A stretch of 48,616 nt of DNA, from assembly GCA_903820745.1 (NCBI GenBank), contig CAIJIT010000219.1, forward strand, positions 1-48,616, read 5' to 3'. Source of the stretch: an uncultured Burkholderiales bacterium. Its GTDB lineage: Bacteria > Pseudomonadota > Gammaproteobacteria > Burkholderiales > Burkholderiaceae_C. This document shows positions 1-10,455 of this stretch, piece after piece (within the stretch, counting starts at the first letter, position 1; each line of letters starts with the position of its first letter). The position numbers and the translations under genes were made by a program. The notes beneath the pieces are model-generated. The model was not told the origin of the DNA. It saw only the letters and a program-made list of their open reading frames with translations, and did not search any database.

Positions 1-54
1 CTCCAGTTCAACGAGTATACACCCGTCGATTCAAAACAATTCTTGCCATCAGTA

Positions 55-78
55 CAGCAGCGTAAAATAATGCTGCTG
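55..78 (-). other. hairpin downstream of tRNA-Glu
   Basis: A 7-bp perfect stem (CAGCAGC/GCTGCTG) with a 10-nt A/T-rich loop lies 4 nt past the 3' end of tRNA-Glu in the direction of transcription. No T-run follows it, so it is not a textbook intrinsic terminator. It could be a processing or 3'-end stem for the tRNA transcript. The rest of positions 1-82 shows no gene. Confidence 0.35.
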
Positions 79-82
79 ACAC

Positions 83-158
83 TGGCGTCCCCTAGGGGTT
101 TCGAACCCCTGTAGCCACCGTGAAAGGGTGGTGTCCTAGGCCTCTAGACGAAGGGGAC
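83..158 (-). tRNA. tRNA-Glu (anticodon TTC)
   Basis: The reverse strand folds as a complete 76-nt cloverleaf with the 3' CCA encoded in the DNA. The acceptor stem is GTCCCCT paired with AGGGGAC, the T-loop is the standard GGTTCGAACCC, and the anticodon loop CTTTCAC gives anticodon TTC, which reads GAA/GAG. It lies 67 bp behind tRNA-Ala in the same orientation and both follow gltX, the gene for the synthetase that charges tRNA-Glu. The two tRNAs are probably cotranscribed from the promoter at 391-420. Confidence 0.97.
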
Positions 159-225
159 TAATCTTTTTTACTTCACTGACTTCTAATCTATCCTGAACTG
201 CGCGCCAATCAAATTCAAAAGAATT

Positions 226-301
<76 letters not shown>

Positions 302-390
302 TCGGAATCTGCAAGTCGCCAGGGAAATTGAATCCAATCCCGAAACTTCTTACAAACTTTCAAGAACTACGCCGTTCAAGCAAGAGGCAG

Positions 391-420
391 ATTATAGGAT
401 GAAATTCAGAGCTTGCGCAA
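391..420 (-). promoter_or_regulatory. candidate sigma-70 promoter for the tRNA-Ala/tRNA-Glu transcript
   Basis: On the minus strand a perfect TATAAT (391-396) is preceded, after an 18-nt spacer, by TTGCGC (415-420). The -35 element therefore lies inside the last codons of gltX, and transcription would begin about 85-90 nt upstream of mature tRNA-Ala. The -10 match is exact and the -35 is only partial. This would give the tRNAs expression independent of gltX. Positions 302-390 hold no ORF and would be the tRNA leader. Confidence 0.5.
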
Positions 421-1818
421 GCGCTCCATGACAATTTCTTTCGGGAACAGGACCAACACAGCGTCGACCGATGGGGTCTGCGTACGCCCGCACACCAGCA
501 AGCGCAGCGGGATCGCCAACTGCGGCATCTTCAATCCAAATGCGCTGGCGGTCTCCTTCACCGCGGCCTGAATGGCGACCTTGTCCCAATTGATTTCGGC
601 AAACTTTGCAGCCAGCGCAGCCAGCGCAGGTAAATTCGTTTCGCTGATCTGCGCGACCCGGTCCTCGGCGCTGGCGCTGACCGGGGCGAAATACATCGCC
701 AGCCAATCAGCCAGCACCACCGTGGTCGCGCAGCGGTCCTTGAACAGCGCACACATGGCGGGCAATTGGGCCGCATCGCCGACCTCGATGCCACGGCGCG
801 CCAGTTGAGCGCTCACCAACGAAGCCAGACGCAGGTCATCGGCCTGCTTGATGTAATGGCTATTGACCCACTCCAGCTTGGCAGGGTCCCATTGGGCCGG
901 GCTCTTTGAAAGATGCGAACCATCGAACCAGGCGACCAGTTGCTCGCGCGAGAACAGTTCTTCATCGCCATGACTCCAGCCAAGCCGCGACAGGTAGTTC
1001 AACATCGCTTCAGGCAGATAGCCTTCCTCTTCGTAGGCCGTCACACTGACCGCACCGCGACGCTTGGAAAGCTTCTGTCCGTCATCACCCAGAATCACCG
1101 GCACATGGCCGAACTGTGGCAAGGGTGCACCCAAGGCATTGAAGATGTTGATCTGCCAGGGCGTGTTGTTGACATGCTCATCGCCACGAAATACATGGCT
1201 GATCTGCATGTCCCAGTCATCAACGACCACGGCGAAGTTGTAGGTCGGAATGCCCGCAGTCCCGGCTTCGCTGGCCGGCCGCATGATGATCAGATCGTCG
1301 ATTTCGCGGTTGTTGATCGTGATGAGTCCCTTCACCAGATCGACCCAACTGACATCGCCCGCCAGCGGATTCTTGAAGCGCACCACTGGCGCCACACCTT
1401 GCGGCACTGGTGGCAATAACTTGCCTGGCTCGGGCCGCCAGCGGCCGTCGTAGCGGGTTTTTTCGCCTCGCGCGCGCTGGGACTCACGCAACTCGTCCAG
1501 TTCAGCCGGGGTGCAGTAGCAAAAATAGGCCTTGTCGGCGGCGATCAATTCGGCCGCTACCGCCTGGTAACGCGCCAGCCGCTGCATCTGGTAAATTGGC
1601 CCCTCGTCATAGTCGAGACCCAGCCATTGCATTGAAGCGAGGATCTGTTCGACCGAATCCTGGGTCGAACGCGCCACATCGGTGTCCTCGATCCGGAGCA
1701 CGAATTCGCCACCGTAATGGCGGGCATAGGCCCAGGAGTACAAGGCCGTGCGAGCGGTGCCGAGGTGCAGGAAGCCGGTTGGCGAAGGCGCGATGCGGGT
1801 GCGGATTTTTGCGGTCAT
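406..1818 (-). CDS. gltX: glutamyl-tRNA synthetase
   Basis: This 470-residue protein charges tRNA-Glu with glutamate in the cytoplasm. The class I HIGH-type signature appears as HLGT at residues 18-21, just after APSPTG, and the KMSKS-type loop as KLSKR near residue 255, followed by RGAVSV. Length and motif order match bacterial GltX. The start is an ATG whose N-terminus ([14 protein letters not shown]) is normal for the family. It begins 9 nt after metZ ends, so the two may share a transcript. Its cognate tRNA-Glu lies directly downstream. No defect is visible. Confidence 0.97.
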   Translation of the reverse strand: MTAKIRTRIAPSPTGFLHLGTARTALYSWAYARHYGGEFVLRIEDTDVARSTQDSVEQILASMQWLGLDYDEGPIYQMQRLARYQAVAAELIAADKAYFCYCTPAELDELRESQRARGEKTRYDGRWRPEPGKLLPPVPQGVAPVVRFKNPLAGDVSWVDLVKGLITINNREIDDLIIMRPASEAGTAGIPTYNFAVVVDDWDMQISHVFRGDEHVNNTPWQINIFNALGAPLPQFGHVPVILGDDGQKLSKRRGAVSVTAYEEEGYLPEAMLNYLSRLGWSHGDEELFSREQLVAWFDGSHLSKSPAQWDPAKLEWVNSHYIKQADDLRLASLVSAQLARRGIEVGDAAQLPAMCALFKDRCATTVVLADWLAMYFAPVSASAEDRVAQISETNLPALAALAAKFAEINWDKVAIQAAVKETASAFGLKMPQLAIPLRLLVCGRTQTPSVDAVLVLFPKEIVMERLRKL

Positions 1819-1827
1819 TCTTTTGCT

Positions 1828-3063
1828 TTACAGGGAATCAAGTCCGCGCGCGAGGTCGGCCTTGATGTCTTCAATGTCTTCGAGCCCGACCGCAACCCGG
1901 ATCAGACCCTGCGTGATGCCTGCGGCTTGGCGCTGTTCTTCGCTCAAGCGGCCATGCGAGGTGCTCGCTGGATGGGTGATGGTGGTCTTGGTGTCACCCA
2001 AATTGGCGGTGATCGAGCAGATCTTTGTCTGGTCGATCACATGGAATGCGGCTTTGCGGGCATCGGCGCCTGCGCTGCCCGAGGCGCGCACGATAAAGGA
2101 CACCACCGCCCCGCCCTGTCCGCCTTGCTGGCGCATTGCCAGTTCATGCTGCGGGTGCGATTTCAACCCGGGGTAGAACACCTGCGCGATCTGCGGCTGC
2201 GACTCCAGCCACCGGGCCAACTCGGCGGCCCGCGCACCCTGCGCCTGCATCCGGATCGACAGTGTTTCGAGACCCTTCAGCACGACCCAGGCGTTGAACG
2301 GCGACAGGGACATGCCAGCGCTGCGCTGTACCGGCATGAAGACTTCGTCGATATATTTCTCCGTGGCGCAGATAGCGCCAGCGATCACACGACCCTGCCC
2401 GTCCAGGTATTTGGTACCGGAATGGATGATGAAATCCGCGCCAAGCAAGGTTGGGCGTTGCAGCGCCGGTGTGGCAAAGCAGTTGTCCACCGCCAGCAAG
2501 GCGCCGGCAGCATGGGCGATTTCGGCAAGCGCGGCGATGTCGCATACCTCGGTCAGCGGGTTGGTCGGCGTTTCAGCGAACAAGAGTTTGGTGTTGGGCT
2601 TGATCGCAGCCCGCCAGGCTTCGAGTTCGGTCTGTGCCACAAAGGTCGACTGCACGCCGAATTTACCGAATTCGCCCTGCAGCAGCTTGATGGTCGAGCC
2701 GAATACCGAGCGCGAGCACACCACATGGTCGCCCGACTTCAGCAGACCCATCAGCAACAGCATGATGGCAGCCATGCCAGACGATGTCGCCAAACAGGCC
2801 TCGGTGCCCTCCAGCGCCGCCAGCCGGCGTTCCATCATCATCACGGTTGGATTGGAAAACCGGCTGTAGACAAAAGCCTCTTCCTCGTTGGCGAAGCGGC
2901 GCGCGGCAGTTTCGGCATCGGGGTGCACAAAACTACTGGTCAGAAACAAGGCCTCAGAGTTCTCGCCCCAGGGCGTGGCCGGCAAACCTTCGCGGACGGC
3001 CAGGGTATCGATTCTTGCGTCTGCCGGCAAAGCCACGCGAGGAATCTTCTTGCGATCACTCAT
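1828..3063 (-). CDS. metZ: O-succinylhomoserine sulfhydrylase
   Basis: A PLP-dependent Cys/Met-metabolism enzyme of 411 residues. It is predicted to make homocysteine directly from O-succinylhomoserine and sulfide in methionine biosynthesis. The PLP lysine lies in the segment [12 protein letters not shown]; other family signatures are SSGMAAI, ETPTNP and AVDNCFATP. The phenylalanine-rich N-terminus ([14 protein letters not shown]) is typical of MetZ and differs from MetB/MetC. The ATG overlaps the purF stop by 4 nt (ATGA), a junction common in proteobacteria. Cystathionine gamma-synthase is the alternative by homology, but the purF-metZ order supports MetZ. Confidence 0.92.
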   Translation of the reverse strand: MSDRKKIPRVALPADARIDTLAVREGLPATPWGENSEALFLTSSFVHPDAETAARRFANEEEAFVYSRFSNPTVMMMERRLAALEGTEACLATSSGMAAIMLLLMGLLKSGDHVVCSRSVFGSTIKLLQGEFGKFGVQSTFVAQTELEAWRAAIKPNTKLLFAETPTNPLTEVCDIAALAEIAHAAGALLAVDNCFATPALQRPTLLGADFIIHSGTKYLDGQGRVIAGAICATEKYIDEVFMPVQRSAGMSLSPFNAWVVLKGLETLSIRMQAQGARAAELARWLESQPQIAQVFYPGLKSHPQHELAMRQQGGQGGAVVSFIVRASGSAGADARKAAFHVIDQTKICSITANLGDTKTTITHPASTSHGRLSEEQRQAAGITQGLIRVAVGLEDIEDIKADLARGLDSL

Positions 3064-4577
3064 CGCGCTTGCTCCGTATCGTTTTGCAAGGCCAGGCGGC
3101 TGCGCGACTGCCCCTCTTCCTCATCGCCCTGGGTCAGGCGTTGGGCTTCCAGGCGGGCAAAGTCGGCCGCCGTGACATCGCCGGTGACATAGACGCCGTC
3201 AAAGCATGACGCTTCGAAACCTCGCAGAGCCGGATTCAATGCCGAGACCACCCGTTTCATCGCGTCGACATCCTGGTAGATCAAGGCATCGGCACCGATG
3301 AACTGGCGGATTTCTTCGATGCTGCGGTTGTGGGCAACCAGTTCTTCGCTGGTCGGCATATCGATGCCGTAAACATTGGGGAAGCGCACTGGCGGCGCTG
3401 CCGATGCCAGATAGACCTTGCGTGCACCCGCCTCACGCGCCATCTGGACGATTTCCTTGGAGGTGGTGCCGCGCACGATCGAATCATCGACCAGCAGCAC
3501 ATTGCGGTCCTTGAACTCAAGTCCGATCGCGTTCAGCTTCTGGCGCACTGACTTCTTGCGCTCACCCTGGCCTGGCATGATGAAGGTGCGTCCGACATAG
3601 CGGTTCTTCACGAAACCCTCGCGGTACGGCTTGCCCAGGCGATGCGCCAATTGCATGGCCGAGGGCCGGCTTGATTCGGGAATCGGGATCACCACATCGA
3701 CGTCACTGGGCGGCATGGTTGAAATCAGCCGCTGCGCCAGCGTCTCACCCATATTCAGCCTGGCCTGGTAGACCGAAATCCCATCCATCACCGAGTCAGG
3801 CCTGGCCAGATAGACGAATTCGAACATGCAAGGGAAGAGTTGCGGATTTTCTGCGCATTGCCGGGCTTGCAACTTGCCGCTCATGTCGATGAACAGCGCC
3901 TCGCCTGGCGCCACATCCCGCACCAGTTTGTAGCCATTGCCCTCCAGCGCGACACTTTCGCTCGCCACCATGAACTCGCCCTCGGCGGCCTCGCCAAAGC
4001 ACAGCGGGCGGATGCCAAACGGATCGCGAAAGGCCAGCAAACCATGGCCCGCGATCAGCGCCACCACCGCATAACTGCCCTTGATGCGCTTTTGCACCGC
4101 GCTGACTGCCTTGAAAACCTCCTCAGCGGTCAACGGCAAATTGCGTGCCGCCTGATCGAGTTCATGCGCCAGCACATTCAGCAGGACTTCGGAATCGCTC
4201 TCGGTGTTGATATGGCGGCGGTCGACGTCAAACAACTCCTTCTTCAACTCGGCTGCGTTGGTCAGATTGCCGTTGTGGACCAGAACCAGGCCGAACGGGG
4301 CGTTGACATAAAAAGGCTGGGCCTCGTCCTCGCTGTAGGCGTTGCCTGCGGTTGGATACCGCACCTGCCCGAGGCCGATCGTGCCCTGCAAAAGCCGCAT
4401 ATTGCGGGTGCGGAAGACATCGCGCACCATGCCACGGGCCTTGTGCATGAAACACCTATTGCCCTGCATCGTGACGATGCCGGCCGCATCCTGACCACGG
4501 TGCTGCAAGAGCAGCAACGCGTCGTAGATCATTTGATTGACTGGTGAGCGGGAGATCACACCGACGATGCCACACAT
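3060..4577 (-). CDS. purF: amidophosphoribosyltransferase
   Basis: The 505-residue enzyme catalyses the first committed step of purine synthesis, making phosphoribosylamine from PRPP and glutamine. It begins MCGIVGV, so Cys2 becomes the N-terminal nucleophile of the Ntn glutaminase domain after Met removal. The glutaminase half also has [12 protein letters not shown] and HNGNLTNA. The PRPP-binding loop [12 protein letters not shown] lies near residue 365 in the phosphoribosyltransferase half. There is no long propeptide, so this resembles the E. coli form rather than the Fe-S Bacillus form. cvpA lies 21 nt upstream and metZ overlaps downstream. Confidence 0.97.
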   Translation of the reverse strand: MCGIVGVISRSPVNQMIYDALLLLQHRGQDAAGIVTMQGNRCFMHKARGMVRDVFRTRNMRLLQGTIGLGQVRYPTAGNAYSEDEAQPFYVNAPFGLVLVHNGNLTNAAELKKELFDVDRRHINTESDSEVLLNVLAHELDQAARNLPLTAEEVFKAVSAVQKRIKGSYAVVALIAGHGLLAFRDPFGIRPLCFGEAAEGEFMVASESVALEGNGYKLVRDVAPGEALFIDMSGKLQARQCAENPQLFPCMFEFVYLARPDSVMDGISVYQARLNMGETLAQRLISTMPPSDVDVVIPIPESSRPSAMQLAHRLGKPYREGFVKNRYVGRTFIMPGQGERKKSVRQKLNAIGLEFKDRNVLLVDDSIVRGTTSKEIVQMAREAGARKVYLASAAPPVRFPNVYGIDMPTSEELVAHNRSIEEIRQFIGADALIYQDVDAMKRVVSALNPALRGFEASCFDGVYVTGDVTAADFARLEAQRLTQGDEEEGQSRSRLALQNDTEQAR

Positions 4578-4598
4578 GGCTATTTCCTTCTCTTCAAT

Positions 4599-5117
4599 CT
4601 AAACAAGGCCCAAGCTCGAGGCTTGGGCCGGAATCAACTCGAGGACTTCCTCCGGCAACAAGGGCCTGACGCTTTGCAGCAAGTGCTGCAGCCAGGGCAC
4701 GAATGTCGAATCAGTCCATGGCCTGGCATTGCGCAGCGGCGTCATGCTGACCAGCACCACCAGCATCAGGCTCAGCAACAAACCGCGCAGAGCACCAAAA
4801 CCACCGCCCGCCAAACGGTCAAAAATACTCAGTGGCGAGGCATGGATCAAGGTCCGCAACAAGCGTGCGCCCAAACCCCAGAGCAGCAGGATCAGCATGA
4901 AGGCCAGTACCAGGCTCACCACATGCAGGACGGTCGCGCTCATCTTCTCTTCAGGCAGCCACCTGGCAAGCTGAGGCGCAAGATGCGGCGCGGCGAAATA
5001 ACCGACTAACCAGCCAGCGATCGACAGGAACTCGAACAGCAGCCCGCGCCATAAACCGACCAGGACCGACAGCACCATTGTGCTCAGCAGCGCCAAGTCA
5101 ACCCATTCGGTAAGCAA
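4599..5117 (-). CDS. cvpA: CvpA family membrane protein
   Basis: A 172-residue inner-membrane protein of the CvpA family, named for its requirement in colicin V production in E. coli. Four hydrophobic segments are visible (around residues 5-25, 28-47, 62-85 and 100-125), with the family GLWRGLLFEFLSI segment after the first helix. The likely start is TTG at 5117: it follows GAGAG with 6-nt spacing, and the nearby ATG at 5106 is out of frame. The gene lies between the SPOR gene and purF, the usual neighbourhood. Its molecular function remains poorly defined. Confidence 0.88.
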   Translation of the reverse strand: MLTEWVDLALLSTMVLSVLVGLWRGLLFEFLSIAGWLVGYFAAPHLAPQLARWLPEEKMSATVLHVVSLVLAFMLILLLWGLGARLLRTLIHASPLSIFDRLAGGGFGALRGLLLSLMLVVLVSMTPLRNARPWTDSTFVPWLQHLLQSVRPLLPEEVLELIPAQASSLGLV

Positions 5118-5145
5118 TCTGCGCTCTCAAATAATTTTCATCGCG

Positions 5146-5910
5146 TCAGAGCTTGAGCATGCTGCTCGACAGGCCGGCAGCACGCAAGCGCGCGGCCGCC
5201 TTGTCGGCTTCATCACGACTCGAAAAGGGCCCGACACGAACGCGCACCCGATGCCCATCGGCAGTTTCAACCGCCTGGGTATATGTTTTCACGCCGACCT
5301 TCTCCAACTTCGCCCGAACGTCCTGCGCTGCCTTGGCATCGGCATAAGCCCCGACCTGCAGAACAAAGCGCAGCGCCGGTTCACTGGCCTTCTTCTCGAC
5401 CGGCCGACCTTCCAGAATCGCCTGGGCGCGGGTCGCTTCGTTGTTCACCGTTGAGGGTTTTTCTGCAACCTTCTCGGGCGCTTTGACTGGCGCTAGCTTG
5501 TGGGTTTCGAGCGCTACGGTCTCCGGCGGCTTTTTCTCTGCCGCCGATGCCGGCTCGGCAACTGCCGCCGGTTTCTCGACCGGCAGCAATGAGGGCTGGG
5601 ATGCCGCTGGCGGGGTAGCAGCGACGGCCGGTGCTGAGGCAGGTGGCAATGCCGGCATCAACGGCGGCACAACCAGCGGCAAGCTGGCTTCCTTGCGCGG
5701 AATTTCAATCGGCAGGTCCACCGGAATTGGCCGGGGCTGGGTCTCGAACAGCAGCGGAAAGCCGATCACGCCGATACCCACCAGCAGCACGGCACCGATC
5801 AAGCGCCGCCTAGCGCGCAAGCGCAACTGCTGCACAGCATCGGCCCGGTCAGCCACCGGTTTGGCCGCCGGCGCAGCGGCATCGCGTTTCAGAAATGACA
5901 ACAGACCCAT
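5146..5910 (-). CDS. SPOR-domain cell-envelope protein (DedD-like)
   Basis: A bitopic membrane protein with a C-terminal SPOR domain, which binds denuded peptidoglycan at the septum. With the ATG start at 5910 (MGLLSFLKRD) it has 254 residues: a short basic cytoplasmic part, one transmembrane helix (about residues 36-52), a long Pro/Ala/Lys-rich linker and a SPOR domain from about residue 180 (RFVLQVGAYAD ... RVRVGPFSSRDEADKAAARL). The frame stays open to a TTG at 5967, but the MGL start resembles related proteins. It sits between folC and cvpA, where dedD lies in many proteobacteria. Confidence 0.85.
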   Translation of the reverse strand: MGLLSFLKRDAAAPAAKPVADRADAVQQLRLRARRRLIGAVLLVGIGVIGFPLLFETQPRPIPVDLPIEIPRKEASLPLVVPPLMPALPPASAPAVAATPPAASQPSLLPVEKPAAVAEPASAAEKKPPETVALETHKLAPVKAPEKVAEKPSTVNNEATRAQAILEGRPVEKKASEPALRFVLQVGAYADAKAAQDVRAKLEKVGVKTYTQAVETADGHRVRVRVGPFSSRDEADKAAARLRAAGLSSSMLKL

Positions 5911-5995
5911 GGCAGTTGTGGCAACAAGTGCCAACGTTGAGAGGGCTTTGACAAACCCTGGAACCAATACAAATACAACGCTTCGGCTGTGGCGG

Positions 5996-7360
5996 CTATC
6001 CGGGCATCAACCTGGACGCCGGCATCTTGACTGCATCCGGAACTGCGCCTGTCGCCACAGCTTTTGCGGCCAACCGGGGCACACCGTTTTGCATCACGCC
6101 ACCGACCGTGTGGAAGGACCCGAAGACGAGAATTCTATCAGCCGGGTCAGCGCCGGCCGCCGCAGCCGCCAAGGCGGAAAGCGGGTCCTTGTGCTGATGC
6201 CATTGGACCGCAGCAACGGCCTTGAGTTGGCCGGCAACCCGCAGATTTTCAAACTGTCCGGCCAGCTCTGCAGCGCTGGCCGCCCGCAGGATCGGCAGAT
6301 CACAGAAATGCCATTGATCGACCAAGGGCGCCATATGCTTGAAGATCGCGGCCAGGTCCTTATCGGCCATCGCACCGAACACCGCATGGGTGCGCGGAAA
6401 GAAGCCCATCTGGTCCAGGTTCTGGGCCAAGGCAGCGACCGCGTGCGGGTTGTGCGCGACATCGAGCACCAATGCTGGCTGACCCGGTACGACCTGGAAG
6501 CGCCCCGACAACTCGACCATTGCCAACCCGACTCGGACTGCCTGCGCGCTGATTGGCAAACGCTGATAAAGCAGTTCAAAGGCGGCCAGCACACCGGCTG
6601 CATTGAGCAACTGGTTGACCCCGCGCAGCGCCGGATAAGCCATGCCGCTGAAGCGGCGCGCCCGTCCTGACCATTGCCATTGCAGGCGGTCACCGCTATA
6701 GGTAAAATCACGCCCGAGTTGGCGCAGATCAGCGCCGATCTCGGCGGCCCGCAGTCCCAGACTTGCCGGCGGCATCGGATCGCTGACCACCACCGGGCGC
6801 CCGGCGCGCATGATGCCGGCTTTCTCGCGTCCGATCGCCTCGCGGTCACTGCCAAGATACTCGATATGGTCGATGTCGATGCTGGTGATGATGCTGCAAT
6901 CAGCATCGATGATATTGACCGCGTCAAGTCGCCCGCCCAGGCCGACTTCGAGAATCACCAGATCCAGCGGTTCAGCCGCCAGGCGCAACATGATGGCCAG
7001 CGTGGTGAATTCAAAATAAGTCAAAGCCAAGTCGCCGCGAGCCGCTTCGATCGCCTCGAAATGCGGCAACAAGGAGGCCGCATCCACCGGAGCGCCGCCG
7101 ACCCGGCAACGCTCCTCGAAATGCACCAGATGCGGCTTGATATACAGGCCGACCCGGTAGCCATCCTGCAAGGCGATCGATTCCAGCATCGCGCAGGTCG
7201 AGCCTTTGCCATTGGTGCCGGCAACGATCACCACCGGAGCTTCGAAGCGCAAGCCCATGCGGTCGCGCAATTCAATCGCCCGCGCCAGCGTCATGTCTAT
7301 CGTTTTAGGGTGCAGGCGCTCGCAATGCAAGAGCCAGTCTTCAAGGCAGGTCGGGATCAT
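5996..7360 (-). CDS. folC: bifunctional folylpolyglutamate synthase/dihydrofolate synthase
   Basis: This 454-residue Mur-ligase-fold ATPase adds glutamate to dihydropteroate and then to reduced folates. The ATP-binding loop GTNGKGS is at residues 48-54; the family segments LEVGLGGRLDAVN and SIDIDHIEYLG follow, and DVAHNPHA marks the C-terminal domain. The ATG start (MIPTCLEDWL) matches the usual N-terminus, but no Shine-Dalgarno precedes it. Instead the T-tract of an intrinsic terminator ends only 8 nt upstream, so expression must rely on read-through or an unusual start. Confidence 0.94.
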   Translation of the reverse strand: MIPTCLEDWLLHCERLHPKTIDMTLARAIELRDRMGLRFEAPVVIVAGTNGKGSTCAMLESIALQDGYRVGLYIKPHLVHFEERCRVGGAPVDAASLLPHFEAIEAARGDLALTYFEFTTLAIMLRLAAEPLDLVILEVGLGGRLDAVNIIDADCSIITSIDIDHIEYLGSDREAIGREKAGIMRAGRPVVVSDPMPPASLGLRAAEIGADLRQLGRDFTYSGDRLQWQWSGRARRFSGMAYPALRGVNQLLNAAGVLAAFELLYQRLPISAQAVRVGLAMVELSGRFQVVPGQPALVLDVAHNPHAVAALAQNLDQMGFFPRTHAVFGAMADKDLAAIFKHMAPLVDQWHFCDLPILRAASAAELAGQFENLRVAGQLKAVAAVQWHQHKDPLSALAAAAAGADPADRILVFGSFHTVGGVMQNGVPRLAAKAVATGAVPDAVKMPASRLMPG

Positions 7361-7368
7361 CAGTTTTC

Positions 7369-7402
7369 AAAAAGAAAAACGGCCAGACTTGTCGGTCTGG
7401 CC
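7369..7402 (-). terminator. Rho-independent terminator after accD
   Basis: On the minus strand an 8-bp perfect stem (GGCCAGAC/GTCTGGCC, 7381-7402) with a 6-nt loop is followed at once by GTTTTTCTTTTT (7380-7369). This is the clearest intrinsic terminator in the window. It lies 25 nt past the accD stop and 8 nt before the folC start codon. Confidence 0.9.
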
Positions 7403-7427
7403 GGATCGGGTGGAATTTACGGTCGGA

Positions 7428-8297
7428 TCAAGCCACCGCGTCGGCGCTTTGCCTCTGCAGTTTCGCCAGCGAGCGGGCAATCGTCTCACGCAATTGGCGA
7501 CGATCGACGATCATGTCGACGGCACCCTTCTCGAGCAAAAACTCGGCGCGCTGGAAACCTTCAGGTAGTTTTTCACGCACCGTGTTTTCAATCACCCGTG
7601 GCCCGGCGAAGCCGATCAGGGCCTTCGGCTCAGCGATCACGATGTCACCAATGAAGGCAAAGCTGGCCGACACGCCACCCATTGTCGGATCGGTCAGCAC
7701 GCTGATATAGGGCAGTTTGGCCTTGGCCAGATGGGTCAGCGCGGCATTCGTCTTGGCCATCTGCATCAGACTCAGCAAGCCCTCCTGCATTCGAGCGCCG
7801 CCAGTTGCGGTGAAGCAAATGAACGGTGTCTTCTGCTCGATCGCAGTCTCGACGCCTCGCACGAAACGCTCGCCCACCACCGAGCCCATCGAACCGCCCA
7901 TGAAGTTGAATTCGAAACAGGCCGCCACAACCGGTATCGTCATCACCGCCCCGCCGATCACCACCATGGCGTCAGTCTCACCGGTCTGCTCCAGCGCATC
8001 CCTGAGGCGGTCGGTGTATTTCTTGCTGTCCTTGAATTTCAGCGCATCCACCGGCAGGATCTCCTGCCCGATCTCATAACGGCCTTCGCCATCGAGAAAT
8101 GCGTTGAGGCGGTCGCGCGCGCCAATGCGGTGATGATGGCTGCACTTGGGACAGACATTGACGTTTTGTTCCAGATCTGTCTTGTAAAGCACCGTTTCGC
8201 AGGACGGACATTTGATCCACAAGCCTTCAGGCACCGTGCGGCGCTCGGCATTGCTCTGCAGCATCTTGGGCGGCAGAAGTTTTTCAAGCCAACTCAC
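7428..8297 (-). CDS. accD: acetyl-CoA carboxylase carboxyltransferase subunit beta
   Basis: The beta subunit of the acetyl-CoA carboxylase carboxyltransferase, which passes the carboxyl group from biotin to acetyl-CoA in fatty-acid synthesis. The N-terminal zinc ribbon is visible with Cys30, Cys33, Cys49 and Cys52, and the crotonase-like core has GGARMQEG and [15 protein letters not shown] start at 8297 gives 289 residues beginning [10 protein letters not shown] and has GGAG 7 nt upstream; the GTG two codons earlier would be too close to that site. A strong terminator follows. The alpha subunit gene is not in the window. Confidence 0.96.
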   Translation of the reverse strand: MSWLEKLLPPKMLQSNAERRTVPEGLWIKCPSCETVLYKTDLEQNVNVCPKCSHHHRIGARDRLNAFLDGEGRYEIGQEILPVDALKFKDSKKYTDRLRDALEQTGETDAMVVIGGAVMTIPVVAACFEFNFMGGSMGSVVGERFVRGVETAIEQKTPFICFTATGGARMQEGLLSLMQMAKTNAALTHLAKAKLPYISVLTDPTMGGVSASFAFIGDIVIAEPKALIGFAGPRVIENTVREKLPEGFQRAEFLLEKGAVDMIVDRRQLRETIARSLAKLQRQSADAVA

Positions 8298-8355
8298 AAG
8301 CACTCTCCTTTATCTCGTGTACTCCAAACGGCCGACCGATTGACCGGAACTGCCA

Positions 8356-9153
8356 TCATTCATCCAGCGCGGCACGAATCTCCCGGATGAAGCTCGCACC
8401 CGTTGCAGCGACATTATCACGCGCCTGGGTCTCGAGCAATTCGACCAGCCTGGAGCCGATCACGACGGCATCCGAAACATCGGCAACCGCCCGCGCGGTC
8501 GCGCCGTCGCGAATGCCGAAACCAACGCCGACCGGCACGCTGACATGGCGCCGGATCACCGGCAAACGCTCGGCAACTGCGGCCTGGTCGAGGTGACCGG
8601 CGCCAGTCACACCCTTCAGCGCCACATAGTAGACATAACCGCTGGCCAACTCGCCGATGCGCTTCATGCGCGCTTGCGTCGAGGTGGGTGCCAGCAGAAA
8701 GATCAGATCGATCTGCTGGCGCTTCAAGGAAGCGGCAAAGTCCTCGCATTCCTCCGGTGGGTAGTCAACGATCAGCACCCCGTCGACGCCCGCCGCCTTG
8801 GCATCGACGGCGAAGCGCTCGACGCCGTAACGTTCGACCGGGTTGGCGTACCCCATCAGCACGATCGGCGTGGTGTCATTGGACAAGCGGAATGCAGCCA
8901 CATAAGCCAGCACCTGGGTCAGGCCGATCCCTTGCTTCAAGGCCCGCTCACCGGCGCGCTGGATCACCGGGCCATCAGCCATCGGGTCGGAAAACGGCAC
9001 GCCGAGCTCGATCACATCAGCGCCGGCTTCAGCCATCGCCAGCATCAGCGCCACGGTGGTCTCGGGATAGGGATCGCCGGCCGTCACGAAAGGTATCAGC
9101 GCCTTGCGCCCGCGGGCAGCCAAAGCCTCGAATCTTGCCTGGATGCGGCTCAT
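8356..9153 (-). CDS. trpA: tryptophan synthase alpha chain
   Basis: The alpha subunit cleaves indole-3-glycerol phosphate to indole and glyceraldehyde 3-phosphate and passes indole to TrpB. The protein is 265 residues from the ATG at 9153; the frame extends further upstream but that part lies inside trpB. The catalytic glutamate is Glu49 in the segment [12 protein letters not shown], and the second catalytic acid is in VDYPPEE near residue 130. The phosphate-binding GVGFGIRDG segment is present. The ATG overlaps the trpB stop by 4 nt, which fits coupled synthesis of the complex. Confidence 0.96.
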   Translation of the reverse strand: MSRIQARFEALAARGRKALIPFVTAGDPYPETTVALMLAMAEAGADVIELGVPFSDPMADGPVIQRAGERALKQGIGLTQVLAYVAAFRLSNDTTPIVLMGYANPVERYGVERFAVDAKAAGVDGVLIVDYPPEECEDFAASLKRQQIDLIFLLAPTSTQARMKRIGELASGYVYYVALKGVTGAGHLDQAAVAERLPVIRRHVSVPVGVGFGIRDGATARAVADVSDAVVIGSRLVELLETQARDNVAATGASFIREIRAALDE

Positions 9154-10442
9154 GACTTGCCCCCCTTGGGCAGTTGCACCAGAAACTCGCCGCCCTTGAC
9201 CGTTTGTCCCTTGCAGGAAGGCCGGCAATAGAACTCGGCATTCGACAGATCGGCCACCGTACCGATGTCCTTGTCGCCGCGCCCTGACAAGTTGATCAGC
9301 AGATGCTGATCGGGGCTCAAGGTTGGCGCCAGTTTCATTGCATAAGCGACGGCATGGCTGGACTCGAGCGCGGGGATGATGCCCTCGGTACGGCAAAGAT
9401 GGTGGAAGGCCGCCAGCGCCTCGGTATCGGTCACGCTGACATATTCAGCCCGGCCGATGTCCTTCAGATAAGCATGCTCGGGGCCGACGCCAGGGTAGTC
9501 AAGACCGGCCGAAATCGAATGGGTCTCGATGATCTGGCCGTTGGCATCCTGCAGCAGATAGGTGCGGTTGCCATGCAGAACCCCCGGACTGCCCATGCTC
9601 AGCGTCGCCGCATGCTGACCGGTCTCGATCCCCAGGCCGGCCGCTTCGACGCCGATCAGGCGCGTGCCTGCATGGTTGATGTACGGATAGAAAATACCGA
9701 TCGCGTTGCTGCCGCCACCGACGCAGGCAATCACCGCATCGGGCTGGCGGCCGATCATTTCAGGCATCTGCACCAGGCATTCATCGCCGATGATGCGCTG
9801 GAAATCGCGCACCATCATCGGGTAGGGATGGGGTCCGGCGACGGTGCCGATGATGTAGAACGTCGATTCGACATTGGTCACCCAGTCGCGCATCGCCTCG
9901 TTCAGGGCATCCTTCAAGGTCTTGGAACCCGATTCAACTGGCACCACACGCGCGCCCAGCAGGTGCATGCGGTAGACGTTCGGGCTTTGCCGCTTGACAT
10001 CTTCGCTGCCCATATAGACAACGCATTCGATGCCGTAGCGCGCGCAGATCGTCGCCGTGGCCACGCCATGCTGGCCGGCACCGGTTTCGGCGATGACGCG
10101 CTTCTTGCCCATGCGCCGGGCCAGCAAAGCCTGGCCAATCGTGTTGTTGATCTTGTGCGCTCCGGTATGGTTCAGGTCCTCGCGCTTGAGAAAAATCTGC
10201 GCGCCGCCAAGCTCGCGGCTGAGCCGGTCGGCATGGTAGATCGGGCTCGGGCGACCGACGAAATGGGCCAGCTCTTTCTTGTATTCGGCAATGAAGTCGG
10301 GGTCGCGGCTGTAATGCGCATAAGCCGCATTGAGCTCGTCGAGCGCATGCACCAGCGTCTCGGCGACAAAACTGCCGCCATAGGTCTGGCCGTTGACCGG
10401 GCCGAAATGCCCGGAGGCATCGGGTTGTTGATAGCTAGTCAT
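9150..10442 (-). CDS. trpB: tryptophan synthase beta chain
   Basis: The PLP-dependent beta subunit condenses indole with serine to give tryptophan. From the ATG at 10442 it has 430 residues; another ATG at 10454, one nucleotide after the trpF stop, would add four residues and is also possible. The PLP lysine is Lys97 in HTGAHKINN, and the phosphate-binding loop is GGGSNAIG. Oddly, the conserved N-terminal GHFGPYGG-type segment reads [13 protein letters not shown], an insertion of about five residues. No clear Shine-Dalgarno precedes either start, so coupling to trpF is likely. Confidence 0.95.
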   Translation of the reverse strand: MTSYQQPDASGHFGPVNGQTYGGSFVAETLVHALDELNAAYAHYSRDPDFIAEYKKELAHFVGRPSPIYHADRLSRELGGAQIFLKREDLNHTGAHKINNTIGQALLARRMGKKRVIAETGAGQHGVATATICARYGIECVVYMGSEDVKRQSPNVYRMHLLGARVVPVESGSKTLKDALNEAMRDWVTNVESTFYIIGTVAGPHPYPMMVRDFQRIIGDECLVQMPEMIGRQPDAVIACVGGGSNAIGIFYPYINHAGTRLIGVEAAGLGIETGQHAATLSMGSPGVLHGNRTYLLQDANGQIIETHSISAGLDYPGVGPEHAYLKDIGRAEYVSVTDTEALAAFHHLCRTEGIIPALESSHAVAYAMKLAPTLSPDQHLLINLSGRGDKDIGTVADLSNAEFYCRPSCKGQTVKGGEFLVQLPKGGKS

Positions 10443-10455
10443 CTTGATTGACATT

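Noticed and set aside
9154-9396. Upstream extension of trpA by 81 codons.
   Set aside because: It lies in the trpB coding region and the extra residues do not resemble TrpA; the ATGA junction start at 9153 is standard.
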